Part shown: positions 16,820-24,411 of the stretch, in pieces
How positions within the stretch are numbered: position 1 is the first letter of the stretch
Layout: every line of letters begins with the position of its first letter
Assembly (NCBI RefSeq): GCF_041433555.1
Contig: NZ_JAPWBR010000005.1
Coordinates: 18,879 to 82,878, forward strand
From: Granulicatella sp041433555
Lineage (GTDB): Bacteria; Bacillota; Bacilli; Lactobacillales; Aerococcaceae
Length of the DNA stretch: 64,000 nucleotides
Direction: 5' to 3'
Translations under genes and position numbers: made by a program
Notes under the pieces: model-generated
The model's database searches: none
Told to the model about the DNA's origin: nothing
What the model saw: the letters and a program-made list of their open reading frames with translations, nothing else

Positions 16820-17472
16820 GGAGAATCCTCCTTTCGTTGCAGATGGATATGTTTATCCACGTATTGTTCAAGCGCTTCTTCCTCATGAGTGACCATTAAA
16901 ATGGCTTTCCCGTGATGAGCGCAAGCGTGGTGTAATAGATGATAGAATCGTTCTCTAGAAGCCTTATCCATACCGGCAGTTGGTTCATCGAGGACGAATA
17001 AATCTGGGTCTGTCGCAAAAATTCGTGCTAAACAGATGCGTTGTTTTTGTCCTCCTGATAAATCTCCGATACGTTTATTGCGTTGCTCCCACATTCCTAC
17101 GGATTTAAGAGAGCGTTCGATATGTTCATGATCTTCTGCATTTAATTTTTTGAACCAGCGCCCTTGTTGGTAACGACCTGACGCCACAAGTTCATACACA
17201 TTTGATGGGAACCCTACATTAAAAGAAGAAATCTGTTGCGGAGCGTATCCAATCGATAACTTCTCGCCATTGCTATTTTTCTTTGCGATAGTGGCTTTCC
17301 CACTCTTTGGTGTTAAGAGTCCTAAAATATTTTTTACTAAAGTAGACTTAGCTGCTCCGTTTTCCCCAGTCAAAATCACAAACTGACCCGGTTCCACTGT
17401 AAAGCTAATATCTTCAAGTACTGTCTCTTGTTCATATGAGAAAGAAAGATGTTCTACTGAAATATAACTCAT
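16768..17472 (-). CDS. adcC: Zinc/manganese ABC transporter ATP-binding protein (AdcC/ZnuC-like)
   Basis: A 234-residue ABC ATPase: Walker A GENGAAKSTLVKNI near residue 38 (note Ala-Ala where most members have Ala-Gly, so GxxxxGK reads GENGAAK), signature DLSGGQKQRICLARI near 138, Walker B LFVLDEPTAGMD, and the switch His in MVTHEEE. Start chosen at 17472 after GAAAGGAG. It is the first gene of the two-gene unit and overlaps the permease gene by 52 bp. The promoter at 17520-17548 holds a palindrome in the spacer. The substitution of Gly by Ala in the P-loop is unusual and worth confirming. Confidence 0.85.
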   Translation of the reverse strand: MSYISVEHLSFSYEQETVLEDISFTVEPGQFVILTGENGAAKSTLVKNILGLLTPKSGKATIAKKNSNGEKLSIGYAPQQISSFNVGFPSNVYELVASGRYQQGRWFKKLNAEDHEHIERSLKSVGMWEQRNKRIGDLSGGQKQRICLARIFATDPDLFVLDEPTAGMDKASRERFYHLLHHACAHHGKAILMVTHEEEALEQYVDKHIHLQRKEDSPWRCFSMVSCKEHSSQE

Positions 17473-17519
17473 ACCTTTCTCCTTTCTAAATCGTAGTGAT
17501 TCTTTTTTATACAATGGAT

Positions 17520-17548
17520 AGAATAGCATATTGAGTGCACTCCGTCAA
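17520..17548 (-). promoter_or_regulatory. Promoter with palindromic operator before adcCB
   Basis: Minus strand: -35 TTGACG (17543-17548), 17-bp spacer, -10 TATTCT (17520-17525). The spacer begins with the perfect 10-bp palindrome GAGTGCACTC (17533-17542). A repressor bound there would block RNA polymerase. It does not match the known AdcR box TTAACYRGTTAA. Confidence 0.6.
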
Positions 17549-17644
17549 TGTTTCGGGCTTTGGAAGCATCATCTGGAAACAAGGCGGACTATCGATTGTA
17601 ACGTTCATTTTACTACTTGTTTTATAGTTGAAATACCATCTCTA

Positions 17645-17682
17645 AGAATTATTAGGGAATTTTACCAATAATTCTTTTTTTA
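17645..17682 (+). terminator. Terminator-like hairpin upstream of the SPFH gene
   Basis: AGAATTATT / AATAATTCT with a GG/CC inner pair and seven Ts on the plus strand. No plus-strand gene lies upstream, so it would end either a short leader or a small RNA beginning near 17600; I see no strong promoter for one. Confidence 0.5.
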
Positions 17683-17704
17683 TATTGCTTTTCGGATTTC
17701 AGAG

Positions 17705-17723
17705 TGATATCATTTAGATATCA
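17705..17723 (+). promoter_or_regulatory. Inverted repeat TGATATC-N5-GATATCA before the SPFH/Arc operon
   Basis: Perfect 7-bp arms with a 5-bp centre, 22 bp before the SPFH start codon. The second gene of the operon encodes an Arc-like ribbon-helix-helix protein, so an autoregulatory operator is plausible. Confidence 0.5.
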
Positions 17724-17745
17724 AATAGACAAAGGAGTCTTTTTT

Positions 17746-18768
17746 ATGAACGAAAAAATTTTAAAAACAAAATCTAACGGTTTTGCTGCGTTGTTTAGCA
17801 TTTTACTTCTACTCATCCTTTCAGTTGTGGGCTTTATTTCCTCAATTGTGTTGATAACAAATGAAGGCCTACAAGTAGTTTGTATTATCCTCAGCATTCT
17901 AGTATTTATCAGCAGTCTTATCCTTTTTGGAGGACTAAAAGTTGTTAAACCTCAAGAAGCGATTGTTTTGACGCTCTTTGGTGAGTACACAGGAAGTATT
18001 AAAGAACCTGGCTTCTATTTTGTAAATCCATTTAGCGTGTCTGTAAACCCTGCTGCCAAAACAAAATTAGGCCAAAGCGGTGACGTCGACCGTCAAAGTA
18101 CTCCTGTTACTATTAGCACTACAGGCGGCGTTGAAGCGAACTTGAATGCCTTAAAAAATCAAATTTCTCTAAAAATTATGACGTTAAACAACTCTCGTCA
18201 AAAGATTAACGATTGCCTAGGGAACCCTGTTGAAATCGGAATCGCTGTTACTTGGAGAGTGGTCGATACGGCTAAAGCAGTCTTCAACGTAGATAACTAC
18301 AAAGAATACTTATCGCTTCAATGTGATAGCGCGCTTCGTAATATTGTGCGTATTTATCCATATGATGTGGCTCCAAACGTTGATACAACTGGGGATGGTA
18401 TTGCCGATGAAGGTAGCTTACGTGGTTCAAGTGAAGTCGTTGCAAAACGTATTCGCGATGAAATCCAAGCACGTGTTGAAAATGCAGGTCTTGAAATCAT
18501 CGAAGCACGTATCACTTACCTTGCTTACGCTCCAGAAATCGCTGCAGTAATGCTTCAACGTCAACAAGCTTCTGCAATTATTGACGCTAGAAAGATGATC
18601 GTAGACGGTGCTGTTGGAATGGTTGAAATGGCGCTAGAACGCTTAAATGAAGGAGAACTCGTAGAACTGGATGAAGAACGTAAAGCTGCGATGGTCTCTA
18701 ACTTACTCGTTGTTCTTTGCGGCAATCATGATGCTCAACCAATCGTTAATACAGGAAGCTTGTACTAA
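17746..18768 (+). CDS. SPFH/Band 7 domain membrane protein
   Basis: A 340-residue protein with two N-terminal membrane segments (about 12-37 and 41-60), then an SPFH domain: VVKPQEAIVLTLFGEYTGSI at about 66-85, AVTWRVVDTAKAVFNVDNY near 165, and EARITYLAYAPEIAAVMLQR near 250. SPFH proteins form oligomers at membrane microdomains; flotillin-like roles are known for relatives, but not for this branch. Length is near the usual 300-340. Start fixed by AAAGGAG ahead of the ATG at 17746. The next gene, an Arc-like DNA-binding protein, begins 2 bp after its stop; this pairing is common for this SPFH branch. Confidence 0.88.
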   Translation: MNEKILKTKSNGFAALFSILLLLILSVVGFISSIVLITNEGLQVVCIILSILVFISSLILFGGLKVVKPQEAIVLTLFGEYTGSIKEPGFYFVNPFSVSVNPAAKTKLGQSGDVDRQSTPVTISTTGGVEANLNALKNQISLKIMTLNNSRQKINDCLGNPVEIGIAVTWRVVDTAKAVFNVDNYKEYLSLQCDSALRNIVRIYPYDVAPNVDTTGDGIADEGSLRGSSEVVAKRIRDEIQARVENAGLEIIEARITYLAYAPEIAAVMLQRQQASAIIDARKMIVDGAVGMVEMALERLNEGELVELDEERKAAMVSNLLVVLCGNHDAQPIVNTGSLY

Positions 18769-18770
18769 CG

Positions 18771-18974
18771 ATGGCTGATTTAAAGAAAAAACAAATTCCA
18801 TTACGACTGTCATCTAAATTATATGCTGCTATCGCATCATGGGCAGAAGATGATTTTAGATCAGTCAATGGACAAATCGAATATTTATTAACGGAATGTG
18901 TGAAACAACGTAAGAAAGATGGTAAATACGTCTCTGAAACCATTGACGAACCATTTGAAATCGACATTGAATAA
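18771..18974 (+). CDS. Arc-like ribbon-helix-helix protein
   Basis: A 67-residue protein. The N-terminal part QIPLRLSSKLYAAIASWAED has the strand-helix pattern of Arc/MetJ-type DNA binders (alternating I-L-L in the strand, then a helix), followed by DFRSVNGQIEYLLTECVKQR. The acidic tail is variable. It starts 2 bp after the SPFH stop, so the two are translated together; I infer that it represses their shared promoter, perhaps at the inverted repeat 17705-17723. It could instead be an antitoxin-like protein, but no toxin gene is adjacent. Confidence 0.75.
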   Translation: MADLKKKQIPLRLSSKLYAAIASWAEDDFRSVNGQIEYLLTECVKQRKKDGKYVSETIDEPFEIDIE

Positions 18975-18978
18975 CAAA

Positions 18979-19010
18979 AAGGATGGACGAAATTCGTCTA
19001 TCCTCTTTAT
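18979..19010 (+). terminator. Terminator of the SPFH/Arc operon
   Basis: GGATGGACGAA / TTCGTCTATCC stem (one G-T wobble) followed by CTTTATTTT. Confidence 0.75.
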
Positions 19011-19077
19011 TTTCTCTTCAAACTACCAGCAATCGTTGCTTTCCCGCAACCAAAAGAAAATTAAATTTAAGCACCAT

Positions 19078-19260
19078 GATTACGCAGAATCATGAGGATT
19101 TTATAATAACAGTAACGTGTTTCGCAAAAAAGACGAATTAAAGGGAGTTCGGAATTCATTCCGTACTCCCTTTTTGAGTTTTTTAGGCGAGAGACTCTAG
19201 GCTCGAGCCGGTGCAACGTTACCGTTATTATAAACAAATCCGCAAGGATTCGAAGTAATC
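19078..19260 (+). ncRNA. Structured repeat, copy 1 (candidate non-coding RNA or MITE-like element)
   Basis: A 183-bp element closed by a long imperfect helix: GATTACG...GGATTTTATAATAAC...GTAACG at the left pairs with CGTTAC...GTTATTATAA...AATCCG...GTAATC at the right. Inside are a hairpin (19142-19155 with 19158-19171) and an unpaired core with GAGAGAC (19189-19195) and AGGCTCGAGCCGGTGC (19199-19214). A second copy, inverted, lies at 49825-50009; the core is nearly identical, while helices differ but stay paired. Five Ts follow the 3' end on the plus strand. It lies between convergent genes, so it is not an obvious leader. Confidence 0.65.
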
Positions 19261-19270
19261 TTTTTGCACT

Positions 19271-20395
19271 TTATTGTTTAATTTTCTTTTGGCTATGCAG
19301 TGGTTTAGCGAAAATCATACGACCTGCTGCAGTTTGAAGGGCGCTCGTTACGACCACTTCAATCTCTTGATTCATATAATATTGTCCATCTTCCACGACA
19401 ATCATCGTACCGTCATCCAAGTACGCAACCCCTTGTTGGCGCTCCGTTCCCGATTTAACCACTGTCGTCTTCAAGGTTTCCCCTGGAATCACAACTGGCT
19501 TGATGGCTTGCGCTAACGCATTAATATTAAAGACTGGCACATTTTGGAACTCGCTGACTTTATTTAAGTTAAAGTCGTTCGTGATAATAATGCCATCAAT
19601 CGCCTTTGCCAAGCGAATTAACTTGCGGTCTACTTCATTAATATCGTCATAGTCTCCATCGTAAATTTCTACTTTAATATTCTCTTCTTTTTGAAGAGCG
19701 TTTAAAATATCTAATCCACGGCGCCCTCTCACACGCTTCAAGCTATCGGCGCTATCGGCGATATATTGTAATTCATTCAGTACAAATACTGGAATCACGA
19801 GGATCCCTTCGATAAAACCTGTTTTAGCGATATCGTAAATTCGTCCATCAATAATGACGCTTGTATCAAGCAGTTTGTATTTTCTGAAGTTATCTCCTGC
19901 TTTACGTTCAAGCACTGGAGAATCCTCCGTTTTCTTTCTTGTCCCCGTAAAAGCTTTTAAAATATCTTCACGACGCGTCGTTCCGACATAAAAGCCAAGG
20001 TACCCAAAGATAATACTTAAGGCGATTGGTAAAGCTTGCGTAATTGCTGGAATTTGTAAGTTTGTAAATGGCAATCCAACGAGCCATGCGACTAAGAGCC
20101 CAATCAGTGCACCAATCATTCCAAAGAGTAAATAGCTCACAGAAAGTTGGCTAACGAGTTTTTCAAGTCTACGAATACCCTTTAAAATCGGATCCGTCAC
20201 GAATAGGGAAATAAAGAATAAAATAATAGCACCTAACAAAATATTCGTAACTTGCGATGTTAACCATTCATTCGCAATGTTGAATGCTTGCCATAGACTT
20301 GGAAAGTACGTTGCACCTAAAGACCCTCCAAGCAATACGAAAATCAGTTGCAATAACTTTCTTCCGTATGCTCGAAATTTTTTAGGTTGTTCCAT
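19271..20395 (-). CDS. Membrane-anchored PIN/TRAM domain protein (YacL family)
   Basis: A 374-residue protein with four N-terminal membrane segments (about residues 12-150), a PIN nuclease-like domain (about 170-285) with acidic residues in YKLLDTSVIIDGRIYDIA, RGRRGLDIL and IITNDFNLNK, and a C-terminal TRAM domain (about 293-350). TRAM-PIN proteins of this type are widespread in Firmicutes directly upstream or downstream of radA, as here; their RNA target is unclear. Start chosen at 20395, behind GAAAGGAG. The radA stop is 14 bp upstream, so the pair is co-transcribed. Confidence 0.88.
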   Translation of the reverse strand: MEQPKKFRAYGRKLLQLIFVLLGGSLGATYFPSLWQAFNIANEWLTSQVTNILLGAIILFFISLFVTDPILKGIRRLEKLVSQLSVSYLLFGMIGALIGLLVAWLVGLPFTNLQIPAITQALPIALSIIFGYLGFYVGTTRREDILKAFTGTRKKTEDSPVLERKAGDNFRKYKLLDTSVIIDGRIYDIAKTGFIEGILVIPVFVLNELQYIADSADSLKRVRGRRGLDILNALQKEENIKVEIYDGDYDDINEVDRKLIRLAKAIDGIIITNDFNLNKVSEFQNVPVFNINALAQAIKPVVIPGETLKTTVVKSGTERQQGVAYLDDGTMIVVEDGQYYMNQEIEVVVTSALQTAAGRMIFAKPLHSQKKIKQ

Positions 20396-20409
20396 AACCG
20401 TTCTCCTTT

Positions 20410-21795
20410 CTAATTTTCTTTTCCGAAGGCTTTGTAAATAGCTTCTTTGACAGAAGATACTCCAACGACTTCGATATTTTTTGGAAGTTCCCATCCATCT
20501 AAATTATTTTTTGGAATAAAGACACGCTTGAATCCGAGCTTTTCAGCTTCGCGAACACGGTCATAGACACGATTCACTTTACGAATTTCACCAGTCAAGC
20601 CGATTTCTCCGATAAAGCAATCACCCATCTGCGTTTCTTTTTCCTTGTAACTTGAAACAATACTCATCGCAATCGCTAAGTCGACTGCGGGTTCATTGAG
20701 TTTCAAACCACCTGTTGATTTAAAGTAAGCATCTTGGTTTTGTAATAGAAGTCCTGCACGTTTCTCAAGCACCGCCATCAAGAGCGCTACACGATTATAG
20801 TCCAGACCGCTTGTCGTACGGCGTGCATTTCCAAAGGCCGTTGGTGACAATAAACATTGCACCTCGGTTAAAATTGGCCTTGTTCCTTCAAGAGATACGA
20901 CGATTGCCGAACCTGTTGCGCCAGCCAGACGTTCTTCTAAAAAGACTTCGGAAGGATTCGTTACTTCGTTCAGCCCTTCTTGATGCATTTCGAAAACGCC
21001 AATCTCGTTGGTGGATCCAAAACGGTTTTTCACGGAACGAAGCACGCGGAAGCTATGATGTTTATCCCCTTCGAAATAAAGAACAGTATCCACCATATGT
21101 TCCAACATACGTGGCCCTGCTAATGCTCCTTCTTTTGTCACGTGACCTACGATAAAGATGGCAATCTGATTGAGCTTTGCAAGTCGCATCAATGTAGCTG
21201 TCGCCTCACGAACATGAGACACACTTCCTGCAACCCCATTTGCTTGCGGATGTGTCATCGTTTGAATCGAGTCGATAATGACATAGTCTGGTTTCAATGC
21301 TTCCACTTGCGCAACGATATCTTCTAGGTTTGTTTCAGCGTAAATATAAAATCCGTCTGCTTGCATCCCGAGACGCTCCGCACGCATTTTAATTTGAGAC
21401 GCACTTTCTTCTCCCGAGACATAGAGAACCGTTCCTTGTGTTTGTTGTAATTCACTAGACACTTGTAATAATAAGGTAGATTTTCCAATCCCAGGGTCCC
21501 CACCAATTAATACTAGAGAACCTGGAACCACGCCACCCCCGAGCACACGGTCGAGTTCGCTAATGGAGGTCTTCACACGATTCACGCGCTCATAAGAAAC
21601 TTGATCTAATCGCATTGGTTTTGTCTTATGTGCTTCTTCTGAATGTTGCACTAAGGAAGGACGTTTAGCATTGCTCGTCGTTTCCTTGAACTCTTCCATC
21701 GTAGACCAGTTCCCGCAGTTTGGGCATTTCCCTAAATATTTTGGTGAATTATATCCACACTCTCTACATACAAAACTTGTGGCTGCTTTTGCCAT
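20410..21795 (-). CDS. radA: DNA repair protein RadA (Sms)
   Basis: A 461-residue RecA-like branch-migration helicase that helps process recombination intermediates and, in naturally competent species, incoming DNA. It has the N-terminal C4 zinc finger (CRECGYNSPKYLGKCPNCGN), Walker A GGDPGIGKSTLLLQ near residue 97, the RadA motif KNRFGSTNEIG near 256, and a C-terminal Lon-protease-like domain with DLAIAMSIVSSYKE and GEIGLTGEIRKV. Length normal (about 455). It follows dut by 12 bp and precedes the PIN-TRAM gene in one transcription unit. Confidence 0.97.
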   Translation of the reverse strand: MAKAATSFVCRECGYNSPKYLGKCPNCGNWSTMEEFKETTSNAKRPSLVQHSEEAHKTKPMRLDQVSYERVNRVKTSISELDRVLGGGVVPGSLVLIGGDPGIGKSTLLLQVSSELQQTQGTVLYVSGEESASQIKMRAERLGMQADGFYIYAETNLEDIVAQVEALKPDYVIIDSIQTMTHPQANGVAGSVSHVREATATLMRLAKLNQIAIFIVGHVTKEGALAGPRMLEHMVDTVLYFEGDKHHSFRVLRSVKNRFGSTNEIGVFEMHQEGLNEVTNPSEVFLEERLAGATGSAIVVSLEGTRPILTEVQCLLSPTAFGNARRTTSGLDYNRVALLMAVLEKRAGLLLQNQDAYFKSTGGLKLNEPAVDLAIAMSIVSSYKEKETQMGDCFIGEIGLTGEIRKVNRVYDRVREAEKLGFKRVFIPKNNLDGWELPKNIEVVGVSSVKEAIYKAFGKEN

Positions 21796-21807
21796 TTTGG
21801 CTCCTTT

Positions 21808-22371
21808 CTAACGAACGCCAGAAGAACCAAAGCCGCCTGTACGTTCATTCATATCGTTTTCTTCATCCGCATCCGCTTTTAAGAACGGTAGGAAGATTCC
21901 TTGGCCGATACGATCGCCTTTTTTAATTTCTTTATCGAATAATCCGAAGTTTAATAATTGGAAGTAAATATGCCCTTCATTGTCAGGGTTGTTGTAGTAG
22001 TCGCTATCCACGATTCCCACACCGTTTGGTAAGACAAGGAAGTGTTTCAATGGGTTACTTGAGCGGTTCGCCAATTGTAAGTACTCATCTTCTTGCATAT
22101 AAGACTTGATTCCCGTTGGAACAAGAACCGGTTTTAAGACTTTTTGCTCTTTCGCAAGTTCCGCTTCCACTGTTTCTTTATCCGTTGTATAAATCCATTG
22201 TTTTAATTGAGTGGCTGCAAATTTGAAAAGCATTTTCCAAATGCTTGGTAATACGATATCTTCGGCAGCTTCGAAGTCATACCCTGCTGAATGTTTTGTC
22301 GAACGTTTTGGAACTGTGATTCCTTTTCCTTCATAAGCAGATACGATTTCAAATCCACGTTTTCTTTCCAT
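21808..22371 (-). CDS. dut: dUTP diphosphatase
   Basis: A 187-residue trimeric-type dUTPase that converts dUTP to dUMP and keeps uracil out of DNA. All five motifs appear: HSAGYDFEAAED (motif 1), LANRSSNPLK (2), PNGVGIVDSDYYN (3), KGDRIGQGIF (4) and RTGGFGSSG (5, C-terminal). A 40-residue insert between motifs 1 and 2 (about 50-90) makes it longer than the 145-residue enterobacterial form; this longer form is usual in Lactobacillales. I start it at MERKRGFE (22371) after AAAGGTG; an upstream in-frame extension lacks family similarity. First gene of dut-radA-PIN/TRAM. Confidence 0.93.
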   Translation of the reverse strand: MERKRGFEIVSAYEGKGITVPKRSTKHSAGYDFEAAEDIVLPSIWKMLFKFAATQLKQWIYTTDKETVEAELAKEQKVLKPVLVPTGIKSYMQEDEYLQLANRSSNPLKHFLVLPNGVGIVDSDYYNNPDNEGHIYFQLLNFGLFDKEIKKGDRIGQGIFLPFLKADADEENDMNERTGGFGSSGVR

Positions 22372-22612
22372 TTCATCACCTTTTTCATGTAAGTTTCTAA
22401 CCCCTATCATAACATTGTTTGGCACGTGTTGCATCCTTCTCAATACTTTTTTACTTCTTTATTATAAGTTACGTCCAAATTTTAAAAATAAGGGATACTT
22501 TTTGGGCAAAGTGCACAATTTTTACAGTCGTTTTTGTGCAACCTTCCCCTATCTCTTTTCCTCAAAAAAACGTAAACTGTTACTGTAAAACAAATTATAG
22601 GGGGAAATCCTA

Positions 22613-23716
22613 ATGGTAGAAATGCAATTAAATCATATTCACAAAAAATATGACAACGCGGAAAACTATTCCGTAACAGACTTTAACTTACACATCAAAG
22701 ACCGCGAGTTCATCGTATTCGTAGGTCCTTCAGGATGCGGTAAATCAACAACTCTTCGTATGATCGCTGGTCTTGAAGATATTTCTGAAGGGGAATTAAA
22801 AATTGGCGACGTTGTAATGAACGACGTGGCTCCAAAAGATCGTGATATCGCGATGGTATTCCAAAACTATGCCCTATATCCTCACATGAGCGTATATGAC
22901 AACATGGCATTCGGTTTGAAATTACGTAAATACGACAAAGCTGAAATTGACAAACGTGTTAAAAACGCAGCAGAAATCTTAGGCTTAGCTCAATACTTAG
23001 AACGTAAACCAGCAGCTTTATCTGGTGGTCAACGTCAACGTGTGGCTTTAGGACGTGCGATCGTTCGTGATGCGAAAGTATTCTTAATGGACGAACCTCT
23101 TTCTAACTTAGATGCTAAATTACGTGTTGCGATGCGTGCTGAAATTGCGAAATTACACCGTCGTTTAGAAACAACAACAATTTACGTAACTCACGACCAA
23201 ACAGAAGCGATGACAATGGCTGACCGTATCGTAATCATGAAAGATGGTTTCGTACAACAAATCGGTTCACCACAAGAAGTGTACAACACTCCTAACAACG
23301 TATTCGTAGCTGGATTCATCGGATCACCAGCAATGAACTTCTTCAATGTAACATTGAAAGATGGCGTGATTTCAAATGGTAAAGGTTTATCATTACAATT
23401 ACCTGAAGCAAAGAGAAAACTTCTTGAAGACAAAGGTTACAATGGAAAAGAATTAATCTTCGGTATCCGTCCAGAAGATATCGAAAGTTCTCAAATCGCT
23501 ATCGATACTTACCCATCATCTTCAGTGAAAGCAGAAGTTGTCGTATCAGAATTACTTGGTGCAGAAACAATGCTTTACACTCGTGTTGACGATACTGAAT
23601 TCGTATCTAAAGTGGATGCTCGTGACTTCCACAACCCAGGCGAAACAGTTGAATTAGCATTCGACTTAAACAAATCTCACTTCTTCGATAAAGAAACTGA
23701 GGAAGTTATTCGCTAA
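22613..23716 (+). CDS. msmX: Multiple-sugar ABC transporter ATP-binding protein (MsmX/UgpC-like)
   Basis: A 367-residue CUT1-type ATPase. Walker A GPSGCGKSTTLRMIAGLE near residue 38, Q-loop VFQNYALYPHMSVYDN, signature LSGGQRQRVALGRAI, Walker B FLMDEPLSNLDAKLR, and the C-terminal TOBE/OB regulatory domain (about 235-367, with GIRPEDIE). Members of this family energise several sugar uptake systems at once, which fits its standing alone here with no permease or binding protein nearby. Codon use is strongly biased toward frequent codons, suggesting high expression. Ribosome site GGGGGAAA; terminator at 23737. Confidence 0.9.
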   Translation: MVEMQLNHIHKKYDNAENYSVTDFNLHIKDREFIVFVGPSGCGKSTTLRMIAGLEDISEGELKIGDVVMNDVAPKDRDIAMVFQNYALYPHMSVYDNMAFGLKLRKYDKAEIDKRVKNAAEILGLAQYLERKPAALSGGQRQRVALGRAIVRDAKVFLMDEPLSNLDAKLRVAMRAEIAKLHRRLETTTIYVTHDQTEAMTMADRIVIMKDGFVQQIGSPQEVYNTPNNVFVAGFIGSPAMNFFNVTLKDGVISNGKGLSLQLPEAKRKLLEDKGYNGKELIFGIRPEDIESSQIAIDTYPSSSVKAEVVVSELLGAETMLYTRVDDTEFVSKVDARDFHNPGETVELAFDLNKSHFFDKETEEVIR

Positions 23717-23736
23717 GAATAAACTATAGAAACTAC

Positions 23737-23772
23737 AAAAGCTGACAGCTCGAATGAGCCGTCAGCTTTTTT
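23737..23772. terminator. Terminator between msmX and the convergent hypothetical gene
   Basis: AAAAGCTGACAGCTC / GAGCCGTCAGCTTTT with a GAAT loop and six Ts on the plus side. Confidence 0.9.
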
Positions 23773-23783
23773 CATTTATCTAT

Positions 23784-24122
23784 TTATTCGTCTACTTCTT
23801 GAAGCTCACATTCAAAACGATATTCAAAGAACTTCTCGATAACGGCTTTGAGTTCATCATTACTTAGCTTTTTAATAATCGCATCGAAATCAATCGCTTC
23901 TAGTTCTTCCTCAGTCAGCTTTTGATAAGGTGGTAAATCAGAATACTTTCTTAACTCATCATAAACAATGAAATCCCCATCGATAAACGATTCGATAAGC
24001 CCACGTTTTTGAAGAAGGTAAAACAACGCTTGATAACTATCTCCAGTAAAACTATAGACTGTTTTATCCGAATAAATACCACAGCAGTGTGTTTGATTGA
24101 GATTTAATTTTACTTTTGTCAT
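23784..24122 (-). CDS. Hypothetical protein, 112 residues
   Basis: I do not recognise this protein. It is acidic overall, soluble in character, with a mixed N-terminal half (HCCGIYSDKTVYSFTGDS, then a helix QALFYLLQKRGLIESFIDGD) and a helical acidic C-terminus (TEEELEAIDFDAIIKKLS...AVIEKFFEYRFECEL). No signal peptide or membrane segment. A GGAGGC lies about 9 bases before the ATG, and its codon use resembles neighbouring genes, so I take it as real. It stands alone between the msmX terminator and the tRNA-Ser gene. Confidence 0.65.
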   Translation of the reverse strand: MTKVKLNLNQTHCCGIYSDKTVYSFTGDSYQALFYLLQKRGLIESFIDGDFIVYDELRKYSDLPPYQKLTEEELEAIDFDAIIKKLSNDELKAVIEKFFEYRFECELQEVDE

Positions 24123-24216
24123 CCTAGTTTAGCCTCCATTACTCTATAAAAACCTATCTAAATAAGAAGCTACGGGACAAAACTTACCGTAACTTTGATA
24201 TAGCCACAAAAAGATA

Positions 24217-24304
24217 AGGAGAAGAGGAGATTTGAACTCCCGCGCCGCTTTCACGACCTATCGCATTTCGAGTGCGACCCCTTCAGCCTCTTGGGTACTT
24301 CTCC
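24217..24304 (-). tRNA. tRNA-Ser (anticodon CGA)
   Basis: Minus strand. Acceptor arms GGAGAAG / CTTCTCC pair perfectly. The anticodon stem TCGCA / TGCGA holds the loop CTCGAAA, giving anticodon CGA (codon UCG). A long variable arm (GTCGT / GCGGC) is typical of class II Ser tRNAs, and the T arm has TTCAAAT. Two oddities: no CCA is encoded, and the discriminator base is T, where serine tRNAs normally carry G. A good promoter lies upstream and a TTTTT run downstream. Confidence 0.9.
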
Positions 24305-24312
24305 ATGGTTCT

Positions 24313-24341
24313 AGTATAGTACGGAGATATTCTTCAATCAA
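24313..24341 (-). promoter_or_regulatory. Promoter of tRNA-Ser(CGA)
   Basis: -35 TTGATT (24336-24341), 17-bp spacer, -10 TATACT (24313-24318), nine bases before the tRNA 5' end. Confidence 0.8.
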
Positions 24342-24375
24342 TCACTTTTTCAAGAAAAAATTTCAAATTCAAAAA

Positions 24376-24405
24376 TTGACATTCAATACTCGTTTTCATT
24401 ATACT
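24376..24405 (+). promoter_or_regulatory. Near-consensus promoter of a candidate small RNA
   Basis: -35 TTGACA (24376-24381), 18-bp spacer, -10 TATACT (24400-24405). No coding region follows before a terminator 75 bp later, so it points to a small RNA. Confidence 0.75.
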
Positions 24406-24411
24406 AAGCGT

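Noticed and set aside
18284..18472. Minus-strand frame inside the SPFH gene
   Set aside because: Codon pattern and residue composition (many His and Tyr) are those of antisense reading; no ribosome site.
24217..24304. tRNA-Ser as the attachment site of the adjacent phage remnant
   Set aside because: Elements normally join at the tRNA 3' end. Here the 3' end faces the hypothetical gene at 24122, while the phage debris is on the 5' side, and I saw no repeat of the tRNA end in the debris.
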